DNA from: Flagellimonas aequoris
Lineage (GTDB): Bacteria; Bacteroidota; Bacteroidia; Flavobacteriales; Flavobacteriaceae
Assembly: GCF_003584165.1 (NCBI RefSeq)
Contig: NZ_QXFJ01000031.1
Span: forward strand, 1-64,000
Direction: 5' to 3'
DNA: 64,000 bases
Both the position numbers and the translations under genes were made by a program. Below, piece after piece: positions 8,047-17,142 of the stretch. The notes beneath the pieces are model-generated. The model made no database searches. It was not told the DNA's origin and worked only from the letters and a program-made list of their open reading frames with translations. Each line of letters opens with the position of its first letter. Position 1 is the first letter of the stretch.

Positions 8047-9570
8047 TCATAAAAAAGGGGAAATCAACCGTACCAAGCGTTCTGTCAACTTCCTCAATCT
8101 AGGCCTGTTGTTCCAATTTTCGGATGTTATTTCTTCTGATACCAATAGATCATCATCGAAGCTCTCGGCAAGCTTGATTGCTGTTTTTTCGTCATAAATG
8201 ATGGCATTCACTTCAAAATTGAGGTCAAAGCTCCTCAAGTCCAGGTTCGCTGTTCCTATGGATGCCAATCTTCGATCGGTCACAAATGTTTTGGCATGCA
8301 CAAATCCCTTTTCATACAAATAGATTTTGACACCTGCCTCCAGCAATTCATCAAAATAAGCCTGTGTCGCCCTATTTACCAATTTTGAATCCCCTTTTTT
8401 GGGCACGAGCAATTTCACATCGACACCACTCAAAGCAGCAATGATCAGGGATTGCTGCAAGCTTCCATCCGGTATGTAATAAGGTGTAGTAATGAGTACT
8501 TCCCTCTTGGCCAATTGAATGGCTTGGATGATGGCATATAAAATGTTGGGCAAATCAGAATCGGGGCCATTTGAAACGACTTGTACGGCTGCATTTGCCT
8601 GTGCATTATTGGGGATGATCGGGAACAGTTCCCTGTCAATCCCCAGATTTTCTTTGCTGCAAAAATTCCAATCGGACAAAAACACTTGTTGCAGTCCAAA
8701 AATGGCCGGTCCCTTTATCACAACATTGGTATCTCTCCAAAACAAGTCGTTTTTTCCATTGTTGATATATTTATCACAAACGTTGATACCGCCTGTAAAC
8801 GCCACCTTGCCGTCGATGACCACAATTTTCCTATGATTGCGGTAGTTTAGCCTATTGGCCAAAAAAAGGAGTTTTATTTTGTTGAAAGGGACTGCCCGAA
8901 CGCCTGAACGGTTTAATTCCTTAACTATGTTCCCACGAATGTTCTTGCTTCCAAAATCATCATATATGAACCGGACAACAACGCCTTCCGATGCTTTTCG
9001 TATGAGCAGGTCTTTGAGTTGGTTTCCAATAGTATCGTTTTCATAGATGTAATATTGAATATGGATGTGGTGTTTTGCTTTTTTCAGTTCTTCCATCAAC
9101 AAGGGAAAGAACGCTTCCCCATTTAGCAAAATCTCCACTTCATTGTTTGGCAATATGGGATTTCCACCTGCTTTTTTGTTGGAAAGCAATTGGATCATTT
9201 CCCTATTTTGGTCGATGGACAAGTTACCAGAACTGAATAATTTATGATTGGACGCCTTCAGTTTTTCACTAGCTTCTTGGGCCAATATTCCATCAGCGAT
9301 GAGTTTTTTGCTGTAAATTTTACGTTTCCTATAATTTATGCCAAAGGAGAAATAAAAAATGGCGCCGGCAATGGGAACAAAAATCACCAGGAGAAGATAA
9401 GCCAGGGTTTTACTGACTGATCGCGTATCGAAGATCACGATCAGGCATATCGATATAATGCCGACAACGTATGCCAACTGAACCCCTAAAACCCACTCTG
9501 TTTGACCAAACTCCATAGCTACTATCAATTTTAGAACGAGGACCCAAGGTATGGCTAACAAATAAACCAA
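8047..9570 (-). CDS. cls: Cardiolipin synthase (phospholipase D family)
   Basis: 507 residues. Two to three hydrophobic helices at the N-terminus (within residues 1-80) anchor it in the inner membrane. Two PLD catalytic motifs are present and intact: HRKIVVID beginning at His246 and HAKTFVTD beginning at His425, each followed by the G-T/G-G and N-x-x-S/D region (FTGGINV, GTANLDLRS). The enzyme joins two phosphatidylglycerol molecules, releasing glycerol, to make cardiolipin. The length is normal for bacterial Cls. It lies between a DUF308 membrane protein and an AsmA protein in a minus-strand envelope gene run, which suggests co-regulation with the efflux system upstream. Confidence 0.93.
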   Translation of the reverse strand: MVYLLAIPWVLVLKLIVAMEFGQTEWVLGVQLAYVVGIISICLIVIFDTRSVSKTLAYLLLVIFVPIAGAIFYFSFGINYRKRKIYSKKLIADGILAQEASEKLKASNHKLFSSGNLSIDQNREMIQLLSNKKAGGNPILPNNEVEILLNGEAFFPLLMEELKKAKHHIHIQYYIYENDTIGNQLKDLLIRKASEGVVVRFIYDDFGSKNIRGNIVKELNRSGVRAVPFNKIKLLFLANRLNYRNHRKIVVIDGKVAFTGGINVCDKYINNGKNDLFWRDTNVVIKGPAIFGLQQVFLSDWNFCSKENLGIDRELFPIIPNNAQANAAVQVVSNGPDSDLPNILYAIIQAIQLAKREVLITTPYYIPDGSLQQSLIIAALSGVDVKLLVPKKGDSKLVNRATQAYFDELLEAGVKIYLYEKGFVHAKTFVTDRRLASIGTANLDLRSFDLNFEVNAIIYDEKTAIKLAESFDDDLLVSEEITSENWNNRPRLRKLTERLVRLISPFL

Positions 9571-9627
9571 CAGATCTGGCCCATTTTCAGGCTATTCCCA
9601 AAAAGTCATCCGGTCCAATTTTCCTTA

Positions 9628-10176
9628 TCAATGACGGAGGTTTAAGGCCAAAATGATATTAAAAACGGCCAATAGAAAAAATCCAAATCCGATCCAAACC
9701 ACAACCGTTGTGATCCCCACCATCGGACTGAGAACGACAAGCATTCCAAATATAGTTGTCAAAACACCCCCTGTCAAAATCCAGTGCCAACTTTTGTTGC
9801 CAAAAGAGTTAAGATGCATACCCAATTGAATGAGTGCACCTCCCGATAGCATAATATAAAAACCGACGATCAACAAAAGCATCATCCCGGATAATCCAGG
9901 ATATAAGAGCAACATTAGTCCTATTATTGCTTCTAGAACGGCGAAAGCCAAAATCCGTTTCCAGCTTGTCAACATGGCCTTATTACTTATGGCAAACATC
10001 AAACGGATGACACCGCCCAAAAAGATCATTGCCGCGAAAACTAAGGAGAATGCCAAATAGCTTTCAATGGGATGGGTCACTGCAAAAAAACCAATGATAA
10101 ACAATAGTAATCCTGAAATGAGGAATAACCACCAATGGTTCGTTCCTTCTTCAATTTTTGGGGAAATATGTAACAT
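9628..10176 (-). CDS. HdeD/DUF308 family membrane protein
   Basis: 182 residues with six hydrophobic segments in a repeated two-helix pattern, as in the HdeD family (E. coli HdeD is linked to acid resistance at high cell density). Nearly the whole protein after residue 15 is membrane. No catalytic residues are visible. It starts 32 bases after the RND pump gene ends and precedes cardiolipin synthase by about 57 bases, so it is likely co-transcribed. Function in this host is unknown; envelope stress is the reasonable guess. Confidence 0.85.
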   Translation of the reverse strand: MLHISPKIEEGTNHWWLFLISGLLLFIIGFFAVTHPIESYLAFSLVFAAMIFLGGVIRLMFAISNKAMLTSWKRILAFAVLEAIIGLMLLLYPGLSGMMLLLIVGFYIMLSGGALIQLGMHLNSFGNKSWHWILTGGVLTTIFGMLVVLSPMVGITTVVVWIGFGFFLLAVFNIILALNLRH

Positions 10177-10207
10177 AAGTATACATTAAAGGTTGGATCA
10201 GATAGGA

Positions 10208-13200
10208 TTATAAGGTGTGCTCTGGATTAAATCCATCGTCGCTCAATTTATTCGGTTCATAATCCTCCACCATCAACTCATCGATGGTTTTCTTCTCTTT
10301 ATTTTTATGGAATCGGTCTATCAAACTGTCAAATATGGCATATACCACGGGAACAATGATAAGTGTCAAGAACAGTGAACTCAATAAGCCCCCTATGATC
10401 ACCCAAGCCAGACCGTTGTTCAATTCGGCCGCCGCACCTGAAGCCAGGGCTATGGGTACCATACCTATGACCATGGCCACAGTTGTCATCAATATAGGGC
10501 GTAACCGCGCATGGTTGGCCTGTATCAATGCATTGAAGGTGTTCTCCCCCTCCTGTTTTCTTTGGTTGGTGAAATCCACTAAAAGAATGGCATTTTTACA
10601 TACCAGACCAATCAACATAATGATTCCCAAAATGGTAAATACATTCAATGAGTTATTGGTGAGTGCCAAGGCCAGTAAGGCACCGATAAAGGAAAGTGGG
10701 ATGGAAAACAACACTACAAATGGATGTACAAAACTATCGTAAAGGCCCACCATCACCAAATACACCAAAATGATGGCCGCCAATAGTCCAAAGCCCAAAC
10801 TACCAAAGCCCTCACTTTGGTTTTCCATATCGCCGCCCCAGGTATAATTGACACTTTGGGGTCTTTCCAGTTTTGAAAACTGTTCCTCCCACTTCGTTGC
10901 TATGGTTCCCGTCGGACGGCCCACACTTTGTCCCTGTACCGTGACAGAGGCACTTTTGTCCCTACGCTCCAGTACACTCGGCCCTGAACTTTCCGCTACG
11001 GTCGCAAACTGATAGAGCTTAATCTCTTCGTTCCTATCGTTTATGAATGAGATGTTTCGGACATCGTTGATATTGGACCTGCTCACATCACCAAAACGGA
11101 TGTTGATGTCATATTCATAACTACCCTCCCGAAACTTGGTGTCATCATTCCCGCTCAGGGCAAGTTGCATTGTGGCCCCCACCTCTTGCAGGGAAAGACC
11201 CAGCAATGCCATTTTATCACGATCCACTTCAACCATGATTTCTGGATTTCCGGTCTCTATGGACAGCTTTACGCCGGTGGCACCATTGATTTCTTTGAGT
11301 TGGTCCGCAGCATTTTCGGCAAAGACTATCGCACTATCCAATGTATTACCCGTGATCACCAATGCCAAGGGTGCTGCTTCAGCAGTCCCAATGAGTCCTA
11401 CGGGGACGGTTTTTACTTTCACATCCACCAATAGATTTTCCAGTTCCCTTTTTATCTTTGCGGCATAGACATAGGAATTGTCCTCGCGCTCATCTTTATT
11501 GTTCAGTTTTACGTCTATCTCCGATTTGTACACTGTGGCCTGGGTAGCACCTGCACCACCGTCACTACTTTGCCCAACAGTGGTCACCATGCTCACAATC
11601 TCCTTTTTATTGCCCAGATATTCTTCCACCTCACGTGTCACTATATTGGTGCGTTCCACTGTGGCATCTTTTGGCAGTTCCAATTGCACCAAAAACTGGC
11701 CCCGGTCCGCTTTTGGGAAGAAATCTGTCCCCACATAGCCCATGGGCAATAAGGCCACCGAAGCTATAAAGAGTATGGCAACAATGGCCAATGTCTTAAC
11801 TTTATGGGTCAACGACCACTTTAAGATGGCCGTTACCTTGTCCGTAAACCTATTAAGCCCTCTTTCGAATCCCAAAATCACCTTACCGAACATATTCTTT
11901 CCCGTAATATGTTCCAATTTCCCATACCGAGAAGACAACCAAGGTACAATGGTAAAAGATGACAAAAGGGAAAGAAGGGTGGCGATGATAACCGTCATAC
12001 AAAATTCCGCGATGATATCGGTCACCAGTCCACTGCTCATGGCTATGGGAAGGAAAACCACCACAATGACCAGGGTAATGGCAGTTACGGTAAACCCGAT
12101 CTCCTTGGTAGCCTCATAGGAAGCGCGTACTCGATTTTTCCCCATCTCCATGTGTCGGTATATGTTTTCCAGAACCACGATGGCATCATCCACCAAAATA
12201 CCCACCACAAGGGACAACGCCAACAAACTCATCAGGTTGAGGGTATATCCCATTAAATAAATACCGATAAAAGTAGCGATCAATGAAGCGGGAATGGAGA
12301 CCATTACGATCAATGAGTTTCGGATACTGTGTAGAAAGAAGAGCATTACGAATGCCACGAGAACAACCGCTAGGAAAAGGTCAAATATCACGGAATCCGC
12401 TGCGGCTATGGTAAACTCGGTGGAATCGCTCACCACATCAAGTTTTAGGTCAATGTTTGAATAATCGGTTTCCAATTTGGCCAATTCCGCACGTATACCC
12501 TCGCTGACCGCCACGGCATTGGCATCCGACTGCTTCACGACCTGGACCAGAATGGAATTGGACTGATTGATTCTTGAAATTTTTTCTATATCCTTTTGTG
12601 AATCTTCAATCTCGGCAATATCGTTCAATCGTATTTGGATACCCTCCTTTGAGGAAACGACCAGCTTTCGCAATTCCTCCACCGTTTTGAACTTGCCCGA
12701 AAGCCGAACGATCATTGTTTGTTCCCTTGTTTTTATATTTCCTGTCGGAAAATCAAGGTTGGAGCCTGTTATGGCTTGCCGTACCATGGGAACAGAAATA
12801 TCGTAGGCTTCCATAAGATCAGGGTTCAGGGCCACTTGGATCTCCCTTTCCTGGCCACCAATTAGATTGACCTGCGCCACTCCATTTACCCTGGACAATA
12901 CGGGCTGGATCTTTTTATCCATTAAATCGTAAAATTCATTGTCGTCCATGTTTGCCGTGGCACCCATGGATATTACCGGTAAGTCACTCAATGAAAATTT
13001 GGCCAATGAGGGAGGATCCGTATCTTCAGGGAGGTCTTTTAAAATGGCATTTATTTTACGTTGTGCATCATTGAGGGAATAATTGACATCGGCTTCGGTT
13101 GTAAGGGTGATGGTCACAGTGGAAACTCCTTCATACGATTTTGATTCCAGCTTTTTGATATTCTCCATGGAGGAGACAGCGTCCTCTATTTTTCGGGTCA

Positions 13201-13387
13201 CGGTATTCTCCACTTCACTTGGCGATGCCCCGGGATAAACGGTCGTTACAGAAACCACGTTAATGGTAAATTTCGGAATAAGATCGTATCCCAATTGCAT
13301 ATAACTAAATGCTCCCCCCAATAGTAAGATGGTAAACAGTACTATGACAATACTGGGGCGTTTAATGGAAATTTCTGCTATTTTCAC
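10208..13387 (-). CDS. RND efflux pump, inner-membrane permease (HAE1/AcrB-like)
   Basis: 1059 residues, normal for AcrB/MexB-type proton antiporters. The first helix (about residues 10-28) is followed by the first porter domain, a cluster of helices around 335-480, a second porter domain with TDFFPKADRGQ near its start, and the final helix cluster. The proton-relay aspartates are present in helix 4 (VVGILVDDAIVVLENIY, about residue 400). A Lys/Glu-rich tail of about 40 residues follows the last helix. It exports drugs, detergents or lipids through the adaptor and TolC partners encoded immediately upstream. The gene order TolC, adaptor, pump in the minus direction implies one operon. Confidence 0.95.
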   Translation of the reverse strand: MKIAEISIKRPSIVIVLFTILLLGGAFSYMQLGYDLIPKFTINVVSVTTVYPGASPSEVENTVTRKIEDAVSSMENIKKLESKSYEGVSTVTITLTTEADVNYSLNDAQRKINAILKDLPEDTDPPSLAKFSLSDLPVISMGATANMDDNEFYDLMDKKIQPVLSRVNGVAQVNLIGGQEREIQVALNPDLMEAYDISVPMVRQAITGSNLDFPTGNIKTREQTMIVRLSGKFKTVEELRKLVVSSKEGIQIRLNDIAEIEDSQKDIEKISRINQSNSILVQVVKQSDANAVAVSEGIRAELAKLETDYSNIDLKLDVVSDSTEFTIAAADSVIFDLFLAVVLVAFVMLFFLHSIRNSLIVMVSIPASLIATFIGIYLMGYTLNLMSLLALSLVVGILVDDAIVVLENIYRHMEMGKNRVRASYEATKEIGFTVTAITLVIVVVFLPIAMSSGLVTDIIAEFCMTVIIATLLSLLSSFTIVPWLSSRYGKLEHITGKNMFGKVILGFERGLNRFTDKVTAILKWSLTHKVKTLAIVAILFIASVALLPMGYVGTDFFPKADRGQFLVQLELPKDATVERTNIVTREVEEYLGNKKEIVSMVTTVGQSSDGGAGATQATVYKSEIDVKLNNKDEREDNSYVYAAKIKRELENLLVDVKVKTVPVGLIGTAEAAPLALVITGNTLDSAIVFAENAADQLKEINGATGVKLSIETGNPEIMVEVDRDKMALLGLSLQEVGATMQLALSGNDDTKFREGSYEYDINIRFGDVSRSNINDVRNISFINDRNEEIKLYQFATVAESSGPSVLERRDKSASVTVQGQSVGRPTGTIATKWEEQFSKLERPQSVNYTWGGDMENQSEGFGSLGFGLLAAIILVYLVMVGLYDSFVHPFVVLFSIPLSFIGALLALALTNNSLNVFTILGIIMLIGLVCKNAILLVDFTNQRKQEGENTFNALIQANHARLRPILMTTVAMVIGMVPIALASGAAAELNNGLAWVIIGGLLSSLFLTLIIVPVVYAIFDSLIDRFHKNKEKKTIDELMVEDYEPNKLSDDGFNPEHTL

Positions 13388-13470
13388 TAGATTATGTTTT
13401 CAAATTAGAAATTCTTCAGGTACTATCCATTCTTCCTTAATACTGGATAGGCGGGTCATTTTTAACGGTA

Positions 13471-14538
13471 TCAATTGACCGATCTCACTTTTGTTCCATC
13501 CTCCAGGTTTATTTGACCACTGACCACGACCAATTCCCCTTTCTTCAATCCATTTATCACCTCCACATTCTTTTCCGAAACCAAACCTGGAATCACCTTT
13601 CTTAAAACAACAGTACTATCGGGCTGGATTACAAACACTTGGTAATTGCTAACGCTTCCCACAAAAGCCTTACGGTTGACCGTAAGCTTTTCACTTTGGG
13701 AACTTTTAAAACTCATTGAGCCATACATTCCTGCCTTTAAGGGGAAATTTTCAGTGTTCAAAACCTCTACTTCAACCGGAAAATTTAACGAACTGTCCGC
13801 TTTCGGTGCTATGAATCCAATTACACCGGTAAATTGTCTTCCAGGAATGGCACTAGCCGTAATGACAACAGTGTCCCCCTTATTTAAATGGGCCACATTG
13901 ATCTCGTTGAGCGTAGATTTGAGCTTTAAGCGAGAGACATCCACCAATTCAAAAAGAGCAGTTCCAGGACTTACCACGGTTCCTGGTTCAACGCTTCGCT
14001 TGTTGACCATTCCATTGATTGTAGCTTTTATGGTGGCATCACCATATTGTATGCTGGCACGGTCCAGTTGGGCCTTCGCATTTTGAAGGTCCAATGCGGC
14101 CTGATCTACTTGCTGTTTGGTCACCCCTCCGGTTTTAAAGGCATTTTGGTAGCGTTCATTGTTGGACTGGGCATTCCGAAAGGCTGCCTTGGCATTTTCG
14201 AGCTCCACTGAAAGCTGATCCGTTTTTACAATGGCCAACGGCTGTCCCACCCTCACTTCATCCCCTTCCTCTACATACACCTTGGAAACACGTCCGGATT
14301 GTTCAGCGGAAAATTCCAATTCCTGAAAAGGCTCGAACAATCCATTATTTGTGTATTCCACATTTAGAGCCGATAGCTTTACGGTGTCCACTTGGACATT
14401 TACGCTGTTGTTCATTTTTGAAACAATGGCGGTTTCCGCTTCATTTTTTTTCTTATTACTGTTCAAAATAAATGCTATTGCCACAAAAACAATGACAATA
14501 ACAAGGGTAGGAACGACAATCTTGGAAGTCTTTTTCAT
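13471..14538 (-). CDS. RND efflux periplasmic adaptor (membrane fusion protein)
   Basis: 355 residues. An N-terminal helix (about 8-26) anchors it in the inner membrane; no lipobox cysteine follows. Lipoyl-like halves flank a short helical hairpin: the first half is EFSAEQSGRVSKVYVEEGDE, the second ATIKATINGMVNKRSVEPG. Then come beta-barrel and membrane-proximal domains. The hairpin (about 110-165, with NNERYQNAFKTGGVTKQQVD) is of ordinary length. It links the permease to the TolC-like channel. It lies between those two genes, with short gaps of about 75-85 bases. Confidence 0.93.
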   Translation of the reverse strand: MKKTSKIVVPTLVIVIVFVAIAFILNSNKKKNEAETAIVSKMNNSVNVQVDTVKLSALNVEYTNNGLFEPFQELEFSAEQSGRVSKVYVEEGDEVRVGQPLAIVKTDQLSVELENAKAAFRNAQSNNERYQNAFKTGGVTKQQVDQAALDLQNAKAQLDRASIQYGDATIKATINGMVNKRSVEPGTVVSPGTALFELVDVSRLKLKSTLNEINVAHLNKGDTVVITASAIPGRQFTGVIGFIAPKADSSLNFPVEVEVLNTENFPLKAGMYGSMSFKSSQSEKLTVNRKAFVGSVSNYQVFVIQPDSTVVLRKVIPGLVSEKNVEVINGLKKGELVVVSGQINLEDGTKVRSVN

Positions 14539-14611
14539 CGGTTTTACTTTAATATGTTTTCACTTGGATGACACAATACCTTACTTGGTGGTATGCTATT
14601 ATTTAAAGAAA

Positions 14612-15964
14612 CTAGTCTAAAAGTTGGTTTAATTGTCCTTTCGCCTTTAAAAGCTGAATGGATGCAAGTTTATATTCCAGTATGGCCTGGCTCAGGTTGT
14701 TCTGTGATTCTATCAAGGAGTTTTGCGCATCCAATAGATCTGTCAAACTGGCAAGGCCATTGTAGTAATTGTTGGAGGTATCATCCAACACTCTTTGCGC
14801 CAAAATGGCATTTTCCCGCTGGTTGTTTATGGTAATGGCATTATTGGTAAGTTTGCTTTTGGCGTTTTGAAAATCCAATTCAAGGGATAGTTTGGCATCC
14901 TTTATGTTTTCTGATGCCGTCTGGATCTCGATATCTGCCTGTCTTACCCTGGATCGTGTTGAAAACCCAGTGAATATGGGTATTTTCATCGAAACCCCAA
15001 TGGATGCGACCTCAAACCAGTTGGCATCACTCCCAGTATCCGCAAAAATTGGAAAATCATTTCCTAGCCCTTGGTAGCTATAGTTTCCATCCAAGGAAAG
15101 CGTAGGGTAATACTCGGCCTGAATGGATTTCTTTTGAAAGGTCAGCAATTGTTTCTCCGCTTCCATGAGTCGATATTCCGTAAGGTTTTCAACGTTTACG
15201 ATTTCATCCTCTTGGACCATGGTCGAAATCTCAAATTCCGATTCCGGTAAATACACCTTGCTTTCAATTGGCATGCCCATAAAAAACTTCAGCGTGTTTT
15301 CTTGGGTTTCCAATGCATTTATCGCTTGCTGGCGTTGGGCCCTTAAATTGGAAAGTTTCACCTCCAATCGGTCCACATCGATTTTTTTGGCCAGACCATT
15401 GTCAAACTGACCTTGAAGCACGTCACGTACTTTACTTGTGTTGATAATGCTGCTGTCCACCACATTAAGCTTTTCTCGTTCCATATAAACGTTATAATAG
15501 TTTTCGGCCACTTTTTGAATGAGTTCCTCATTGGTGAGTTGTGCATTGATCTGGTAAAACTCCCGAGTGGTCTTAGCGGCCCTTAATCCTGTAAAAACGG
15601 CTTGGTTAAAAATATTCTGGGTAAGTTTTGCTCCTATGGAAGAGCCCCATTCCTGGCCAAAGGTGGCCAAAATGGTCGTCCCTGGCTGCCCGACCAGATC
15701 CCCGGGCAATGCGCTTTGCTGTAACAGCGGATTATTGGTGAGATTTCCATTACCTGAAATCTGTGGTAACAATTGGGATCTGGTTTCCTGGATTTGGTAC
15801 TCCGCATTTTCAATTTGCAACTGTGCCTTTTTTGCATCGGCCTTATGCTGGAGTGCATAGGTAATCGCAGCTTTCAATGATAGTTCCTCCTTCTGGGAAA
15901 AAGCAAGGAAGGGAACCAAAATAAAAAGAACAAAAAGTTTCATGGGTGACTGTTTTATCATCAT
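14612..15964 (-). CDS. TolC-family outer-membrane efflux channel
   Basis: 450 residues; signal peptide of about 22 residues ending near FLAFSQK. The rest is the two-fold repeated TolC/OEP architecture of long amphipathic helices and short beta strands, for example ITYALQHKADAKKAQLQIEN near the start and NGLASLTDLLDAQNSLIESQ before the last helix. It forms the outer-membrane exit duct of the RND system encoded after it. The start may be the second or first of two adjacent ATGs; no difference for function. Probably second gene of the operon. Confidence 0.92.
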   Translation of the reverse strand: MMIKQSPMKLFVLFILVPFLAFSQKEELSLKAAITYALQHKADAKKAQLQIENAEYQIQETRSQLLPQISGNGNLTNNPLLQQSALPGDLVGQPGTTILATFGQEWGSSIGAKLTQNIFNQAVFTGLRAAKTTREFYQINAQLTNEELIQKVAENYYNVYMEREKLNVVDSSIINTSKVRDVLQGQFDNGLAKKIDVDRLEVKLSNLRAQRQQAINALETQENTLKFFMGMPIESKVYLPESEFEISTMVQEDEIVNVENLTEYRLMEAEKQLLTFQKKSIQAEYYPTLSLDGNYSYQGLGNDFPIFADTGSDANWFEVASIGVSMKIPIFTGFSTRSRVRQADIEIQTASENIKDAKLSLELDFQNAKSKLTNNAITINNQRENAILAQRVLDDTSNNYYNGLASLTDLLDAQNSLIESQNNLSQAILEYKLASIQLLKAKGQLNQLLD

Positions 15965-15990
15965 GTGCTTTGTATCAAATTGTTTATCGT

Positions 15991-16950
15991 TTAAAAAGGA
16001 TTGAATGAAATTCCAAGGCTAAAGTAACCCGAGGGCTTTGGCTCAAACTCCATAACAAAGTTGTCCTCTTTGAAGGTCTCTCCCTTTACAGTCATTCCAG
16101 ATTGGAATACGTTCATAACGCCCAATCTCCCCGTGAGAACAATCTTGTCCTTAATCAGGTGTTCGTATACAAGGCCGGACTTGACCCCAAATTGTCTGAA
16201 CTCAAAATCGTTGGCATTGTCCACCAACCCACCCGTGTATATATAGAAGTTTGACGTTTCAAACTCGCTACCGATGGACAACCTTCCGTTTTGCGTCAGC
16301 CGTGTCTGCAGCATAAGACGTGATGGCAGCACTACATCCAGTCGCCACGCATTGTTAAAAATGCTCCTAGTATATGTAACTATGGGAAATGCGGGAATTT
16401 GCGCCGTTGGATCCAAGCGCCCCAATAGACCAATGTTCAAGCTTTCTTTTTTACTTCTTTTTAAGACCATTATCGCCGACACCAAACCCTGCAAACGACC
16501 AAAATGCTCCGAGCTGGCATCGCCCAATACGCTCGCGTTGTAGATAACCGGCTTTTTAAAAAGACTGGAAAAATAGGTAAGACTAAGTGCTGATTTAAAG
16601 TAGTGCAACTTTTCGTCCCCCTGTTCGTAATTTTCGACACTTGCATTCTGAAAATGATAGAATTGCGAAACGGTGAATCGCCATTTTTGTTTTTGGAGAA
16701 CCGGAATGTTGATGTTTGTTTTAACGTTTTGTTGAACCTCCAAACGTTCTTGGCCCAATTCCTGACCAAGCAATTTTGATTTAAAATCATAAGGTCCAAA
16801 ATTTCCATACTCCACGTTCAGTATCCGTGTTTCTGAAAATTTCTCCGCCAAACTTTTTGAAAAAGATACGGGTGTAACCGAAAGGGTGTCTTGGGCTTGG
16901 GCCATCCCGTACAAACCCAATAATAGACAAACAAGAATAAATTTAACCAT
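15991..16950 (-). CDS. DUF6268-like outer-membrane beta-barrel protein
   Basis: 319 residues with a signal peptide (cleavage after MAQAQ, about residue 20). The body is alternating aromatic/hydrophilic strands, with a final phenylalanine (GISFNPF) as in outer-membrane barrels. It is the first gene of the minus-strand run, just 26 bases ahead of the TolC gene, and its promoter faces that of the sensor kinase. The family assignment to DUF6268 is from the general pattern and is moderate. It could be an accessory porin-like protein of the efflux operon. Confidence 0.7.
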   Translation of the reverse strand: MVKFILVCLLLGLYGMAQAQDTLSVTPVSFSKSLAEKFSETRILNVEYGNFGPYDFKSKLLGQELGQERLEVQQNVKTNINIPVLQKQKWRFTVSQFYHFQNASVENYEQGDEKLHYFKSALSLTYFSSLFKKPVIYNASVLGDASSEHFGRLQGLVSAIMVLKRSKKESLNIGLLGRLDPTAQIPAFPIVTYTRSIFNNAWRLDVVLPSRLMLQTRLTQNGRLSIGSEFETSNFYIYTGGLVDNANDFEFRQFGVKSGLVYEHLIKDKIVLTGRLGVMNVFQSGMTVKGETFKEDNFVMEFEPKPSGYFSLGISFNPF

Positions 16951-17009
16951 TGGTGGACTTTACGTTTTCACGGGGCAAACCTAACCAATGTGGAAAATCG
17001 TTTTGTTTT

Positions 17010-17096
17010 ATTATACCAAACCCTACTTTTTTTAGACGAAATCCGCCAATTGAACAATTTCGTATAATTTTCTGCCCCTTTGGTATAATTTTGAGT
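17010..17096. promoter_or_regulatory. Candidate LytTR operator and divergent promoter
   Basis: GTATAATTTT occurs at 17062-17071 and again at 17083-17092, exactly 21 bases apart, inside longer near-repeats (TTCGTATAATTTTCTG and TTGGTATAATTTTGAG). LytTR regulators bind pairs of direct repeats spaced by two helical turns. An 11-base complement, ATTATACCAAA, lies at 17010-17020 and faces the efflux operon. TAATTTTG also matches the Bacteroidota -7 promoter pattern TAnnTTTG, so part of the repeat may be promoter. Confidence 0.55.
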
Positions 17097-17142
17097 GCCT
17101 ATAATAAAAAACCTCTAAATTGGAACACCGACTAGATATGGG

